64,000 nt of DNA, from the NCBI GenBank assembly GCA_036502345.1, contig DASXYT010000422.1:1-64000 (forward strand), written 5' to 3'. Position 1 is the first letter of the stretch, and every line of letters begins with the position of its first letter. Positions 31,897 to 41,620 of the stretch are shown in pieces. The position numbers and the translations under genes were made by a program. The notes under the pieces are model-generated. The model saw only the letters and a list, made by a program, of their open reading frames with translations, ran no database searches and was not told the origin of the DNA. This DNA comes from DATEPR01 sp036502345. GTDB taxonomy: Bacteria; Actinomycetota; Actinomycetes; Mycobacteriales; Pseudonocardiaceae.

Positions 31897-33483
31897 GTGG
31901 CTGATCAACCGTGGTGGCAGGCAGGCGTTCTCTACCAGGTCTATCCGCGTTCGTTCGCCGATACCAACGGTGACGGGGTCGGTGATCTGGCCGGCATCAC
32001 GTCGCGGTTGGACCATCTGCGCACCCTTGGCGTCGACGGGATCTGGATCTCGCCGGTCTATCCGTCCCCGATGGCCGACTTCGGCTACGACATCACCGAC
32101 CACACCGGCATCGACCCGCTGTTCGGCGACGTCGGTGACATGGAACGGCTGATCGAGGCGGCGCACCAGCAGGGCATGCGGGTGCTGATGGACTTCGTGC
32201 CCAACCACACGTCCGACCAGCATCCGTGGTTCGTGTCGGCCAGATCGGGCCGGGAGTCGCCGCACCGGGACTGGTACCTGTGGGCCGATCCCGCGCCGGA
32301 CGGCGGCCCGCCGAACAACTGGCGCTCGGTCTTCGGTGGCCCGGCGTGGACCCTGGACGAGCCCACCGGGCAGTACTACTACCACGCTTATCTCACCGAG
32401 CAGCCCGACCTGAACTGGCGCAACCCCGAGGTCCGGCAGGCCCAGCACGACGTCCTGCGCTGTTGGCTGGACCGGGGTGTCGACGGTTTCCGGGTGGACG
32501 CGGCCCGCCAGTTGGTGAAAGACGACCAGTTGCGGGACAACCCGCCGAACCCGGACTACCACCCCGGCCTGCCGCCCTACGACGAGCTGCTGCCGCTGTA
32601 CACGACCGACCGGCCCGAGGTGCTGGACGTGCTGACCGGGCTGCGGGCCGTGATCGACGAGCGCAGGCCGGCGGGCGACGGGTTGCTGCTGGCCGAGATG
32701 TACCTGCCCATCGACCGGCTGGCGCACTACTACGGTGCGCATGGCGACGGCGTGCACCTGCCGTCCAACATGCATCTCATCTCGGTGCCCTACCGGGCCG
32801 AGGACCTCGGCGCGCTGATCGACCACTACGAGGCCGTACTGCCGGCGCACGCCTGGCCCAACTGGGTGCTGGGCAACCACGACCGCAGCCGGGTCGCCAG
32901 TCGGGTCGGCGCCGCGCAGGCCAGGGTCGCCGCGATGCTGCTGCTCACCCTGCGCGGCACGCCCGTCGTGTACTACGGCGACGAGATCGGGATGGCCGAC
33001 GTGCCGGTGCCCCCCGACCAGGCGATGGACCCGTTCGAGCTGCGGGTGCCCGGCATCGGCGTCGGCCGTGACCCGGAGCGGTCGCCGATGCGCTGGACGC
33101 CGGAGCCGCACTACGGCTTCTGCCGGCCGGACGTTCGGCCGTGGCTGCCGATGCCGGAGGACGCGGGGAACGTCGCCGACCAGGACGGTGACCCCGCCTC
33201 GATGCTCACGCTCTACCGGACGCTGATCGCCCTGCGGCGGGCCGAGCCCTCGCTGTCCGTCGGCGCCTACGTGCCGGTGCGGGCATCGGACGACGTGCTG
33301 GCCTACCAACGCGGCGAGTTCCTGATCGTGCTGAACCTCGGTGACGAACCGAGAACGGTGCCGGTGGACCCCGGGGTCGTGGTGGTCAGCACGCTGCTGG
33401 ACAGGAAGTGGGAGTCGATCGGCCTGACCATGGCGCTGCGGCCGGACGAGGGTGTCGTCATCCGGACGGAGGGCGGGGCATGA
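31897..33483 (+). CDS. GH13 alpha-glucosidase family protein, 528 aa
   Basis: A cytoplasmic GH13 enzyme of the oligo-1,6-glucosidase/alpha-glucosidase type. It has GVLYQVYPRSFADTNGDGVGDL at the start, MDFVPNHTSDQHPWF, the nucleophile Asp201 in DGFRVDAARQ, the acid/base Glu267 in LLAEMYLP, and the transition-state Asp in VLGNHDRSR near 329. It would hydrolyse alpha-glucosidic bonds of maltose- or isomaltose-type sugars. GTG start; its stop overlaps the ATG of the SixA-like gene (ATGA). Confidence 0.93.
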   Translation: MADQPWWQAGVLYQVYPRSFADTNGDGVGDLAGITSRLDHLRTLGVDGIWISPVYPSPMADFGYDITDHTGIDPLFGDVGDMERLIEAAHQQGMRVLMDFVPNHTSDQHPWFVSARSGRESPHRDWYLWADPAPDGGPPNNWRSVFGGPAWTLDEPTGQYYYHAYLTEQPDLNWRNPEVRQAQHDVLRCWLDRGVDGFRVDAARQLVKDDQLRDNPPNPDYHPGLPPYDELLPLYTTDRPEVLDVLTGLRAVIDERRPAGDGLLLAEMYLPIDRLAHYYGAHGDGVHLPSNMHLISVPYRAEDLGALIDHYEAVLPAHAWPNWVLGNHDRSRVASRVGAAQARVAAMLLLTLRGTPVVYYGDEIGMADVPVPPDQAMDPFELRVPGIGVGRDPERSPMRWTPEPHYGFCRPDVRPWLPMPEDAGNVADQDGDPASMLTLYRTLIALRRAEPSLSVGAYVPVRASDDVLAYQRGEFLIVLNLGDEPRTVPVDPGVVVVSTLLDRKWESIGLTMALRPDEGVVIRTEGGA

Positions 33484-33962
33484 CAGGCCGCACGCTGGTC
33501 CTGTTGCGGCACGCGAAGTCGGCGTGGCCGGAGCACCTGGACGACGCCGACCGGCCACTGGCGGCGCGGGGCGAGCGGGACGCGCCCGCTGCCGGCCGGT
33601 GGCTGCGTGAACACGTGCCCGGTATCGAGACCGTGGTCTGCTCGCCCGCGCTGCGCACGCTGCAGACCTGGCGGCTGGTGTCGGCGGAACTCGGTGCCAC
33701 TCCGACATTCCGGCTCGAACCGAGGATCTACGCCGCGTCCACCCGCGACCTGCTCACCGTGGTGCGCGGGCTGCCGGCCGACGCGGCGAGCGCGCTGCTG
33801 ATCGGGCACAACCCCGGGCTCAGCGAACTGGTCGGCGCTGTCACGGACACCGAGTTCGAGCTGAAGACGTCAGCCATCGCCGTGCTGCGTGGCGACGGTG
33901 AGTGGACCGAGGCCGGTGAGCACTGGGCGACGCTGGCCAGGTCGGCCAAGCCACGCGGTTAG
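33480..33962 (+). CDS. SixA-type phosphohistidine phosphatase family protein, 160 aa
   Basis: A compact histidine-phosphatase-fold protein: RHA motif LLRHAKSAWPE with catalytic His11, a VVCSPALRTLQTW segment and IGHNPGLSELV with the second His. This length and motif set match SixA, which dephosphorylates phosphohistidine; the substrate here is unproven. ATG overlaps the glucosidase stop. It ends about 50 nt from the convergent SCO6745-like gene. Confidence 0.9.
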   Translation: MTGRTLVLLRHAKSAWPEHLDDADRPLAARGERDAPAAGRWLREHVPGIETVVCSPALRTLQTWRLVSAELGATPTFRLEPRIYAASTRDLLTVVRGLPADAASALLIGHNPGLSELVGAVTDTEFELKTSAIAVLRGDGEWTEAGEHWATLARSAKPRG

Positions 33963-34011
33963 ACGGGGCTTCGACGACGCCGGGGCGGGCGGGCGTCCGG
34001 GTCGAGCCCGC

Positions 34012-34836
34012 TCAGTAGTCGGCGGCCTTCAGCGCGGCGGTGATCGGATCGAGCCCCGTGACCAGCTCGTCGAGCTCGTCCGCGCTGAGCACGTCGTAGG
34101 CCGGTGCCGCCAGTTCGTCGGTGAGGGCCTCGATCCGCTCCCTGGTCTCCCGGCCGACGTCGGTGAACCCGCCTTCGGCGTTCACCAGGCCGCGGTCGCG
34201 CAGCCCGTCGACGACAGCGGCCAGCTGCGCCTCGGGCAGGTGCTGGACCCGGCCGAACTCCTCCGCCTTCATTCCCCAGGAGAGCGCGAGCAGGACGTGG
34301 GACTCGGTGCCGCGGATGCCGTTGGCGAGGAGAACGGCGTTGTGGCCGTCCCCTCGGTGCTCCCGCAGCAGCGTCGCCGCGTGCCAGAGCCTGGCCACCG
34401 GCTCCTCGGGCACGTCGATCGTCCGGAGCCCGGCGTACAGCGCCCGGCCCTCGGTCGGCGCGCTGACGGCTGCCTTGGTGGCGAGGTCGGCGAGCCGCAC
34501 CAGACCGGGGGAGTCGGCGAGTTCCCCGATCAACTGCCGCAGCACGGCGGCGCTGCTCCGCTCGCGCACGGTGATCGCCTCTTCCGGGGTGGTCTTCCCC
34601 CAGACCCACGGGATGTGCCGCGCCACCTCGCCCGGGGCGAAGTTGTAGAAGACCGCGTGCACCACCTCGGCCGGTGCCAGCCCCAGCGGTGCGGCCCGGC
34701 CTGCGAAGTAGCCGTCCCAGTAGTTGCGCATGCCGATGGCCAGGAACGCCTCGGTCGGCACCTCGGAGAAGGTGATGGTGCCGATCGCCTCGACGTGCTC
34801 GAACATGCGGTGGATCTTGGCCTGCGGATGCGACAT
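34012..34836 (-). CDS. SCO6745-family (SalK-like) protein, 274 aa
   Basis: Contains AIGMRNYWDGYFAGRAAPLGLAPAEVVHAVFYNFAPGEVARHIPWVW, the start of a family common in Streptomyces and mycobacteria, followed by a helix-turn-helix-like part (LALSWGMKAEEFGRVQHLPEAQLAAVVDGLRDRGLV). It resembles a MarR-like helical protein without a proven role. ATG 34836 is chosen because AGGAG lies 9 nt upstream; a longer frame to 34899 lacks support. Confidence 0.82.
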   Translation of the reverse strand: MSHPQAKIHRMFEHVEAIGTITFSEVPTEAFLAIGMRNYWDGYFAGRAAPLGLAPAEVVHAVFYNFAPGEVARHIPWVWGKTTPEEAITVRERSSAAVLRQLIGELADSPGLVRLADLATKAAVSAPTEGRALYAGLRTIDVPEEPVARLWHAATLLREHRGDGHNAVLLANGIRGTESHVLLALSWGMKAEEFGRVQHLPEAQLAAVVDGLRDRGLVNAEGGFTDVGRETRERIEALTDELAAPAYDVLSADELDELVTGLDPITAALKAADY

Positions 34837-34939
34837 CGTCAGCGTCTCCTCGGTCGTGGCAGCCCCTCCCGGGCGGCCGCTCACCCTGACTACGAACAAC
34901 GCCGACCGGATTCGACAACTCGGTCGACTGATTTCTCCG

Positions 34940-35800
34940 TCAGTACGGCCGGAGGTGCCGTGTCCAGCGGGCCAGGCGGCTGGGGCGTGGCCTGTTCATC
35001 ATGTCGGACTGCTCCGCGGCCGAACCGACGATCCGCACGTCACCGGCCGGCGCATCGGCGACAACATCGGCCACTACGGCGGTGATGTTGTCCGGGCTGT
35101 CCAACTGGATGGCTTCCTCGATCAGCTTGCGCACCGCGTCCTCGGGCGACAGCGCGGTGGCGAGCGTGTCCCGCAACCTGTCCGGCCCGACGACGCACGT
35201 GACGCCGTCCGAGCAGAGCAGGAACCGGTCGCCGACCTGGGCCGGGAGCGGCGTGAGGTCCGGTTCCGCCGAGCCACCGGCCTGCAGCGCCCGCGTCACC
35301 ATCGACCGCCGGGGGTGTTCCGCCGCCTCGGCCTCGGTGATCCTGCCGTCGTCCACCAGGCTCTGCACCAGCGTGTGGTCCTTGGTGATCTGGTGCAGCA
35401 CGCCATCGCGCAGCAGGTAGCCCCGCGAGTCGCCGACGTGCGCCAACCCGAACCCCGTGCCGTCCCACAACAGCGCTGTCAGCGTGCTGCCCATCAGGGT
35501 CAGATCGAAATCCTCCCTGGCCAGTTCGGTGAGCCTGCGCAGCGCCCTGGCCACGGTGGCACCGAGCGCGGCGGGTGGGTCGACCTCGCCGGGCCGGGCT
35601 GCCCGCAACTGGTCGTCCAGCTCGGCGAACACACTGATGACCACCGCGCTCGCCACCTCGCCGTGCGCGTGGCCGCCCATGCCGTCGGCCACCGCGAGCA
35701 GGCGGGGGCTGGCGAACGCGGAGTCCTCGTTGCGGGACCTGGCTTCGCCGACGTCCGAACCGGCGGCGAAGCGCAGAGCAAGCCCGTGCTTGGTGGCCAT
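34940..35800 (-). CDS. PP2C family Ser/Thr protein phosphatase, 286 aa
   Basis: A PPM-type metal phosphatase: GSDVGEARSRNEDSAF at the start with metal-binding Asp, LLAVADGMGGHAHGE with the DGMGG motif (about residue 38), ALLWDGTGFGLAHVGDSRGYL, a FLLCSDGVTCVV segment and SPDNITAVV near 240. A 30-residue basic tail follows with no membrane segment. It is divergent to the DNA methyltransferase. A TTGTGA (35835-35830) and TTTACT (35812-35807) promoter, 17-nt spacer, ends 6 nt from the ATG, so the mRNA is leaderless. Confidence 0.94.
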   Translation of the reverse strand: MATKHGLALRFAAGSDVGEARSRNEDSAFASPRLLAVADGMGGHAHGEVASAVVISVFAELDDQLRAARPGEVDPPAALGATVARALRRLTELAREDFDLTLMGSTLTALLWDGTGFGLAHVGDSRGYLLRDGVLHQITKDHTLVQSLVDDGRITEAEAAEHPRRSMVTRALQAGGSAEPDLTPLPAQVGDRFLLCSDGVTCVVGPDRLRDTLATALSPEDAVRKLIEEAIQLDSPDNITAVVADVVADAPAGDVRIVGSAAEQSDMMNRPRPSRLARWTRHLRPY

Positions 35801-35806
35801 GCGTCC

Positions 35807-35876
35807 AGTAAATCAGTGGTTGACTGAGTTCACAAGCACTTGTCCGGTGGACCGTGGGTTCGTTGTGAACTATGGT
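35807..35876. promoter_or_regulatory. Divergent leaderless promoters with a 12-bp palindrome
   Basis: For the phosphatase (minus): -35 TTGTGA 35835-35830, -10 TTTACT 35812-35807, start 35800. For the methyltransferase (plus): -10 TATGGT 35871-35876 with a poor -35 TGGACC 35848-35853, start 35884. The palindrome ACAAG-CA-CTTGT (35832-35843) overlaps the phosphatase -35 and sits 41-52 nt before the methyltransferase start, so one regulator could act on both. Confidence 0.6.
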
Positions 35877-35883
35877 GTCCGAT

Positions 35884-37665
35884 ATGAGCCAGGACGCCAC
35901 GGTCAACGCGGGCGACATCGCCCGGCTGGTGGACGTGGGCAGGGCCGCCGTGAGCAACTGGCGCCGTCGGCACGACGACTTCCCGCAACCGGTCGGCGGC
36001 ACGGCGTCCAGCCCGCTGTTCTCGCTGCGCGAGGTCGAGGACTGGTTGCGGCGCAACGGGAAGACGTTCGAAGTCTCGCTCGCCGACCGGACCTGGCAGC
36101 GGCTCCGCGCCGCAGGTGACGACCTGCGCCTCGGCGAACTGGTGGCCGCCGCGGGCGACCTGCTGTGCGGCACCAGGAGTACACCGCTGGCCGACCTGGA
36201 ACTGGTCGCGCTGATCACCGAACTCGCCGAGGAACGCGGCCCGAGGGATGCCTTCGAGTTCCTGTGTGCCCGCTACCAGGAGGCGCACTCCCGCCGCCTG
36301 TTCACCACCCCGGCCGACATCGCCGCGCTGATGGTCGAACTGGTCGTGCCGGAACAGGGCACCGTGTTGGACCCGGCCTGCGGGCTGGGCACGCTGCTGC
36401 TCGCCGGGCCGGCCGGCACCCGGAAAAGCGGTCAGGAACTCAACGAGACCGCAGCCTCGATCGCGGCTGCCCGGCTGCGGCTGGCCGACACCAAGAACAC
36501 CGTCACGGCTGGCGACTCGCTGCGCGCCGACGGCTTCCCCGACGAACTGGCCGACGCCGTCGTCTGCGACCCGCCGTTCAACGAGCGCGCCTGGGGCTAC
36601 CAGGAACTGACCGGCGATCCACGCTGGGAGTACGGCCTGCCGCCGCGCGGCGAACCGGAACTGGCCTGGGTGCAGCACTGCGTCGCGCACACCAGGCCCG
36701 GTGGGCTCGCCGCGGTGCTGATGCCGGCTGCCGCTGCCGGCCGCAGGCCGGGCAAGCGGATCAGGGGCAATCTGCTGCGCGCCGGGACGCTGCGCGCGAT
36801 CGTGTCGCTGGCCGCCGGTGGCCCCGACCTGTGGCTGCTGCGCCGACCGGAGCCGGGCGACCGGCCGCCGTCGCACCTGCTGCTGATGTCCGCGCACGAG
36901 GACCTGGCCGCGGTCGCCCCGGCCTGGCACCGCCACCTCCGCGAACCGGACGAGGACACCGCCGTCCGGATCATCGACCTGCTGGATGACGACGTCGACC
37001 TGAGCCCGACCCGGCGCAGGACCGCGAGCACGGGCGACGAACTCGTCCGTGACCTCCGGGCAGCGACCAGGGCACTGCGACAGATCGGCCTGCGGCCGCC
37101 GGAGTTCGACGTGCCGAAGCGGCGCCAGGTGCTGCCGGTGACCACGATCGGCGAGCTGGTCAGGGCCGGGCTGCTCACCGTTCGGCACGCCCCGGCCAGG
37201 ATGGCCACGGAGACCGGTGACGTGCCCGTGCTCACCTCGGACGACCTGGCCGAGGACCGGCCGCCGTCCGGCCGCACCACCGACGAACCCGGCCTGGTCC
37301 GGGCCGACGAGGGCGACGTCGTGGCGTCGGTACTCGGTGCGGCCAGGGTCCTGACCAGCGGCGGAGCTGTGCTAGGCCCCTATCTGGCCAGGTACCGGGT
37401 GGACCCGGAACGGCTGGATCCGGATTTCCTGGCCGGCCTGCTGCGGGCCGCCGAGCCCGTTGCCCACGCTGGCTCCAGCCGCACCGACGCCCGCCGGATC
37501 CAGGTGCCCAGGCTGCCGCTGGCCGAGCAGCGCCGCTACGGTGCCGCGTTCCGCCAGCTGCTGGCTCTGTCCGACGCCGTGCGCGCGGCAGGGGCCGCGA
37601 GTGAGACGCTGGTACGGCTTGGCTTCGACGGTCTCGTCGCCGGTCACCTGCGGCCGGTGGAGTGA
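35884..37665 (+). CDS. N6-adenine DNA methyltransferase with HTH front and HsdS-like tail, 593 aa
   Basis: Domain order: a short MerR/phage-type HTH (residues about 8-58; NAGDIARLVDVGRAAVSNWRRR and SLREVEDWLRRNG); an HsdM-type catalytic domain with motif I LDPACGLGT (162-170) and motif IV DPPF (229-232, Asp in place of the common Asn); and a C-terminal part (about 410-593) ending in VPRLPLAEQRRYGAAFRQLLALSD, which resembles HsdS target-recognition tails. No nuclease domain and no separate hsdR or hsdS is present. It would modify DNA at a specific site as a single M-S chain. The kinase gene follows after 28 nt. Start 35884 fits the leaderless -10; 35872 is the alternative. Confidence 0.85.
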   Translation: MSQDATVNAGDIARLVDVGRAAVSNWRRRHDDFPQPVGGTASSPLFSLREVEDWLRRNGKTFEVSLADRTWQRLRAAGDDLRLGELVAAAGDLLCGTRSTPLADLELVALITELAEERGPRDAFEFLCARYQEAHSRRLFTTPADIAALMVELVVPEQGTVLDPACGLGTLLLAGPAGTRKSGQELNETAASIAAARLRLADTKNTVTAGDSLRADGFPDELADAVVCDPPFNERAWGYQELTGDPRWEYGLPPRGEPELAWVQHCVAHTRPGGLAAVLMPAAAAGRRPGKRIRGNLLRAGTLRAIVSLAAGGPDLWLLRRPEPGDRPPSHLLLMSAHEDLAAVAPAWHRHLREPDEDTAVRIIDLLDDDVDLSPTRRRTASTGDELVRDLRAATRALRQIGLRPPEFDVPKRRQVLPVTTIGELVRAGLLTVRHAPARMATETGDVPVLTSDDLAEDRPPSGRTTDEPGLVRADEGDVVASVLGAARVLTSGGAVLGPYLARYRVDPERLDPDFLAGLLRAAEPVAHAGSSRTDARRIQVPRLPLAEQRRYGAAFRQLLALSDAVRAAGAASETLVRLGFDGLVAGHLRPVE

Positions 37666-37693
37666 GGCCGGCCCACCGTGCCTGGGAGGCTGG

Positions 37694-38605
<912 letters not shown>

Positions 38606-38706
38606 TCCGTGCGGCGAAGCGCGCGGCAATGGTGACATCGTATTGATCCTGGGTCGCTGATTGCACGAAAAGTGGCCGCGCTGTGGATGGACCATCGGCC
38701 CGCGGC

Positions 38707-38726
38707 ACAAGCATCATTCTGCTTGT
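38707..38726. promoter_or_regulatory. 7-bp inverted repeat upstream of the nitric oxide synthase gene
   Basis: ACAAGCA (38707-38713) and TGCTTGT (38720-38726) are perfect inverted repeats around TCATTC, 43 nt before the NOS start. ACAAGCA also begins the palindrome at 35832-35843. It may be an operator; the regulator is unknown. The rest of the 163-bp gap shows nothing else. Confidence 0.45.
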
Positions 38727-38768
38727 TCGTTCGCGCGGCGGAGGGTGTCGGAGTATGGCCGGTGGGGT

Positions 38769-39893
38769 ATGACGCTGCCGAGACTCGCCGCTGAGGACAT
38801 CGCGCTGCACGAGGCGGCCATCGACTTCCTGAACGACGCCGAACTCGGCCCCGCGGCGCCGGACCGGCTGGCGCAGGTGCGCTACGAGATCGCGACGACG
38901 GGCACCTACCGGCACACCTACGACGAGTTGACGCTCGGCGCGCTGATCGCCTGGCGGAACTCCGCGCGGTGCATCGGACGGCTGCACTGGCGGTCGCTGC
39001 GGGTGCTCGACCGCAGGGACTGCACGACGGCCGAGGAGGTCGCGCAGGCGTGCGTCGAGCACATCAGGTTCTCCGCCAACGGCGGCAAGCTGCGGCCCGC
39101 GATCACGCTGTTCGCGCCGCAGCGGCCGGACGGCGAACGGATCCGGATCTGGAACCCGCAGCTGATCCGGTACGCCGGCGTGCGCATGCCGGACGGCGGA
39201 GTCGTCGGCGACCCGATGAACGTGGAGATCACGGACCTGGCGATCCGGTTGGGCTGGCGGCCCAAGGGCGGCCGGTTCGACGTGCTGCCGCTGGTCATCC
39301 AGATGCCGGGGGAGGGGCCGAGGCTGTTCGAACTGCCACAGGACGCGGTGGACGAAGTGGACATCGCGCACCCGGACCTGCCGTGGCTGGCCGATCTCGG
39401 GCTGCGCTGGCACGTCCTACCGGCCATTTCGGACATGTCGCTGGACATGGGCGGGCTGCGCTACACGGCGGCACCGTTCAGCGGCTGGTACATGACCACG
39501 GAGATCGGCGCCCGCAACTTCGGCGACGAGGCACGGTACGACCTGCTGCCGGAGATCGCGACCAGGATGGGCCTGGACACCAGCAGTTCGCGCAACCTGT
39601 GGAAGGACAGGGCGCTGATCGAGTTGTGTGTCGCCGTCGCCCACTCGTTCCGCTCGGCCGGCATGCGGATCGTGGACCACCACCAGGCCAGCAAGCAGTT
39701 CGTCCGGCACGTGCAGCGTGAGCGGGAGGCGGGCCGGGGCACGCCCGCCGACTGGTCGTGGATCGTGCCGCCGGTGTCCAGCAGTACCACTGAAGCGTTT
39801 CACCGGTATTACGACGCGCCGGACTCCGGCCGTGGACCGCAACTGGTGCACCAGGACGGCCCGCCCGTCGGCGGGTGTCCCGTTTCGCACTGA
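38769..39893 (+). CDS. nos: Bacterial nitric oxide synthase oxygenase, 374 aa
   Basis: Heme-thiolate NOS oxygenase that makes NO from L-arginine. WRNSARCIGR near residue 62-71 contains the axial Cys68; the arginine-binding PFSGWYMTTEIGARNF Glu lies near 245; the pterin region is DHHQASKQFVRH. Length matches bacterial NOS, which lacks a fused reductase; none is encoded here, so a cellular flavodoxin reductase must serve. ATG 38769 gives the usual N-terminus; the longer frame is not supported. It ends in CPVSH. Confidence 0.95.
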   Translation: MTLPRLAAEDIALHEAAIDFLNDAELGPAAPDRLAQVRYEIATTGTYRHTYDELTLGALIAWRNSARCIGRLHWRSLRVLDRRDCTTAEEVAQACVEHIRFSANGGKLRPAITLFAPQRPDGERIRIWNPQLIRYAGVRMPDGGVVGDPMNVEITDLAIRLGWRPKGGRFDVLPLVIQMPGEGPRLFELPQDAVDEVDIAHPDLPWLADLGLRWHVLPAISDMSLDMGGLRYTAAPFSGWYMTTEIGARNFGDEARYDLLPEIATRMGLDTSSSRNLWKDRALIELCVAVAHSFRSAGMRIVDHHQASKQFVRHVQREREAGRGTPADWSWIVPPVSSSTTEAFHRYYDAPDSGRGPQLVHQDGPPVGGCPVSH

Positions 39894-41150
39894 TTACTGG
39901 TCTGAACCAATCGCGACTTGGACCAGACCACCACGGAACGGTGTGGAACGGAACTCGTGACTCGGCCCGGCGAGCGGCTCCTCGCTGGCGAGCTGAACCG
40001 TGAGCACCTCCCAGGCGCGCTCGACCCCCGCCGCGACACAGCCGTCCACCACGGCGTCCTCACCCAGTGCGCTGACCAACACCGTGGGCCGTATCGGGGC
40101 CAGCGCGGCCAGTTCGACGTCCACGGCGTCGGCGAACCCGGGTGCCTGGCCGATCCCGCCGCCCAGCACCACCAACTCGGGGTCGACGACGGCGATCACG
40201 GCACAGACGGCCTTCGCCACCAGCACCGCCTCCTCGGCCACCACCCGAGCCGCGCGCTCGTCACCCCGGGCCGCCGCGGCGAACACCCGCCGGGCGGACA
40301 CCGGGCCACGCATACCGGCCTGCCGGGCGGCCCTGGTCACGGCGGCGGCGGACACGGCCGACTCCAGGCTGCCCCTGCGTTCCATCTCGTCGGGCACGCC
40401 GTCAACCGTGAACGGCAGGAACGCGATCTCGCCCGCGATGCCGTGCGCGCCCCGGTGCAGCCTGCCGTCCAGTACCAGTCCCATGCCGATCCCGGTACCC
40501 ACAGTGACGAACGCGAAGCTGCCGGCACGCCGTCCGTGACCGTGCGCCTGCTCTGCCAGCGCGGCAGCGTCCACATCGTTCTCCACCATGAGCGAGCTTC
40601 CGAACGCGTCGCGTAGTCGAGCCGGAAGTCCTGGCTGGTCCCAGCCGGTCAGCCCGCCGGTGAGTCGTATGGTGTCCGCGTGCCGGTCGTACACCCCGGG
40701 GCAGCCCACGACGGTCTGGGTGACCTCAGCTCTGCTGATGCCGACCCGCGCGGCCAGGATGTCGGCGAGTCCGATCAGTTCGGACACGCGCCGTCGCCCG
40801 TACGCCGCACGGGATCGGACGGTCTCCCGAGCCACAACGGCCCCGGTAAGGTCGGCCAGCGCACCCCGCAGGAACTGGCGCCCGACATCGAGCGCCAACA
40901 CGTACCCGGCCTCTGGCATGACCTCGTAAAGTCGCGCGGCACGCCCAGGGGCACCTCGTCGGTGGCCGGCCTCCCGGACCAGCCCGGCCCGCTCCACGTT
41001 GGCCATCGCTATCGAGACGGTCGACTTGGAGAGGCCGGACACTCTGGCGAGTTCGGCGCGGCTGCAGGGCCCGTTGTTCCGGATGTGATCGAGCAGCAGC
41101 TGCTCGTTGAGCACCCGGATCAGTTGCGGGCGAGCTGCGGACACCCTCAC
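39894..41150 (-). CDS. ROK family transcriptional repressor, 418 aa
   Basis: An N-terminal winged HTH (residues about 8-70; NGPCSRAELARVSGLSKSTVSIAMANVERAGLV) is fused to a ROK domain (LALDVGRQFLRGALADL, VTVGTGIGMGLVLDGRLHRG, AGEIAFLP). The usual CxCGxxGC zinc motif that follows in NagC/Mlc proteins is absent here: the region FTVDGVPDEMERRGSLE has no Cys. GTG 41150 has AAGGAGG 5 nt upstream. It is divergent to a sugar-uptake operon and probably represses it through the operator at 41218-41240. Confidence 0.92.
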   Translation of the reverse strand: MRVSAARPQLIRVLNEQLLLDHIRNNGPCSRAELARVSGLSKSTVSIAMANVERAGLVREAGHRRGAPGRAARLYEVMPEAGYVLALDVGRQFLRGALADLTGAVVARETVRSRAAYGRRRVSELIGLADILAARVGISRAEVTQTVVGCPGVYDRHADTIRLTGGLTGWDQPGLPARLRDAFGSSLMVENDVDAAALAEQAHGHGRRAGSFAFVTVGTGIGMGLVLDGRLHRGAHGIAGEIAFLPFTVDGVPDEMERRGSLESAVSAAAVTRAARQAGMRGPVSARRVFAAAARGDERAARVVAEEAVLVAKAVCAVIAVVDPELVVLGGGIGQAPGFADAVDVELAALAPIRPTVLVSALGEDAVVDGCVAAGVERAWEVLTVQLASEEPLAGPSHEFRSTPFRGGLVQVAIGSDQ

Positions 41151-41620
41151 GGACGCCTCCTTCGGCCCCGGCGGAGTAGTTCGGAAAGTTGCCGAATCGG
41201 GTCTTGCGGGGGCTCATTTGTTAGGTTACTTTCCTAACAATCCAAAGGGAAGTACTGGGCAGGAGAGGCCGTGGTCCTACCCATCCGGATCGCCGGCACC
41301 GGACCCGAGAGGGCACCGGTGGCGGATCCTGCCGCCGACCGAACCATGGCCGGCAGTGGGCCGGAGCTCCTGTCGTTCGACCTGATCAGTCCCGTACGAC
41401 GCATCCGCGACGAGCACCGGGGCGCTGGTCGTTCCAGTGCCCGTCCCGATGGTCGCGAGCGTGCGCCCTTCCCAGGCGTGCGCCCGCAGCAGCGTCCTCG
41501 GGGAACAAGCACGATAGGTTTGTGCGCCCTTCGTGCATTCCACGAAAGACGCGTACGCCTGACCGCTCCCGCGGTGGGCCACGCGCGCCGGTTACCCCCA
41601 GAGTGAAGGACACAACCCCG
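41151..41620. other. Intergenic region with ROK operator and sugar-operon leader
   Basis: Between the repressor and the binding-protein gene lie 470 nt. The operator is at 41218-41240. A 111-codon frame from GTG 41271 (with AGGAGAGG just upstream) runs to 41606, but its Arg/Pro-rich composition and lack of any recognised fold suggest it is not a conventional protein. I see no riboswitch signature. It is best read as a long 5' leader of the operon. Confidence 0.5.
41218..41240. promoter_or_regulatory. ROK operator: 8-bp inverted repeat
   Basis: TTGTTAGG (41218-41225) and CCTAACAA (41233-41240) are perfect inverted repeats around TTACTTT. The shape and the TTAGG/CCTAA cores match known ROK-family operator sites of the NagC/Rok type. 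It lies between the ROK gene and the sugar operon. Confidence 0.75.
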
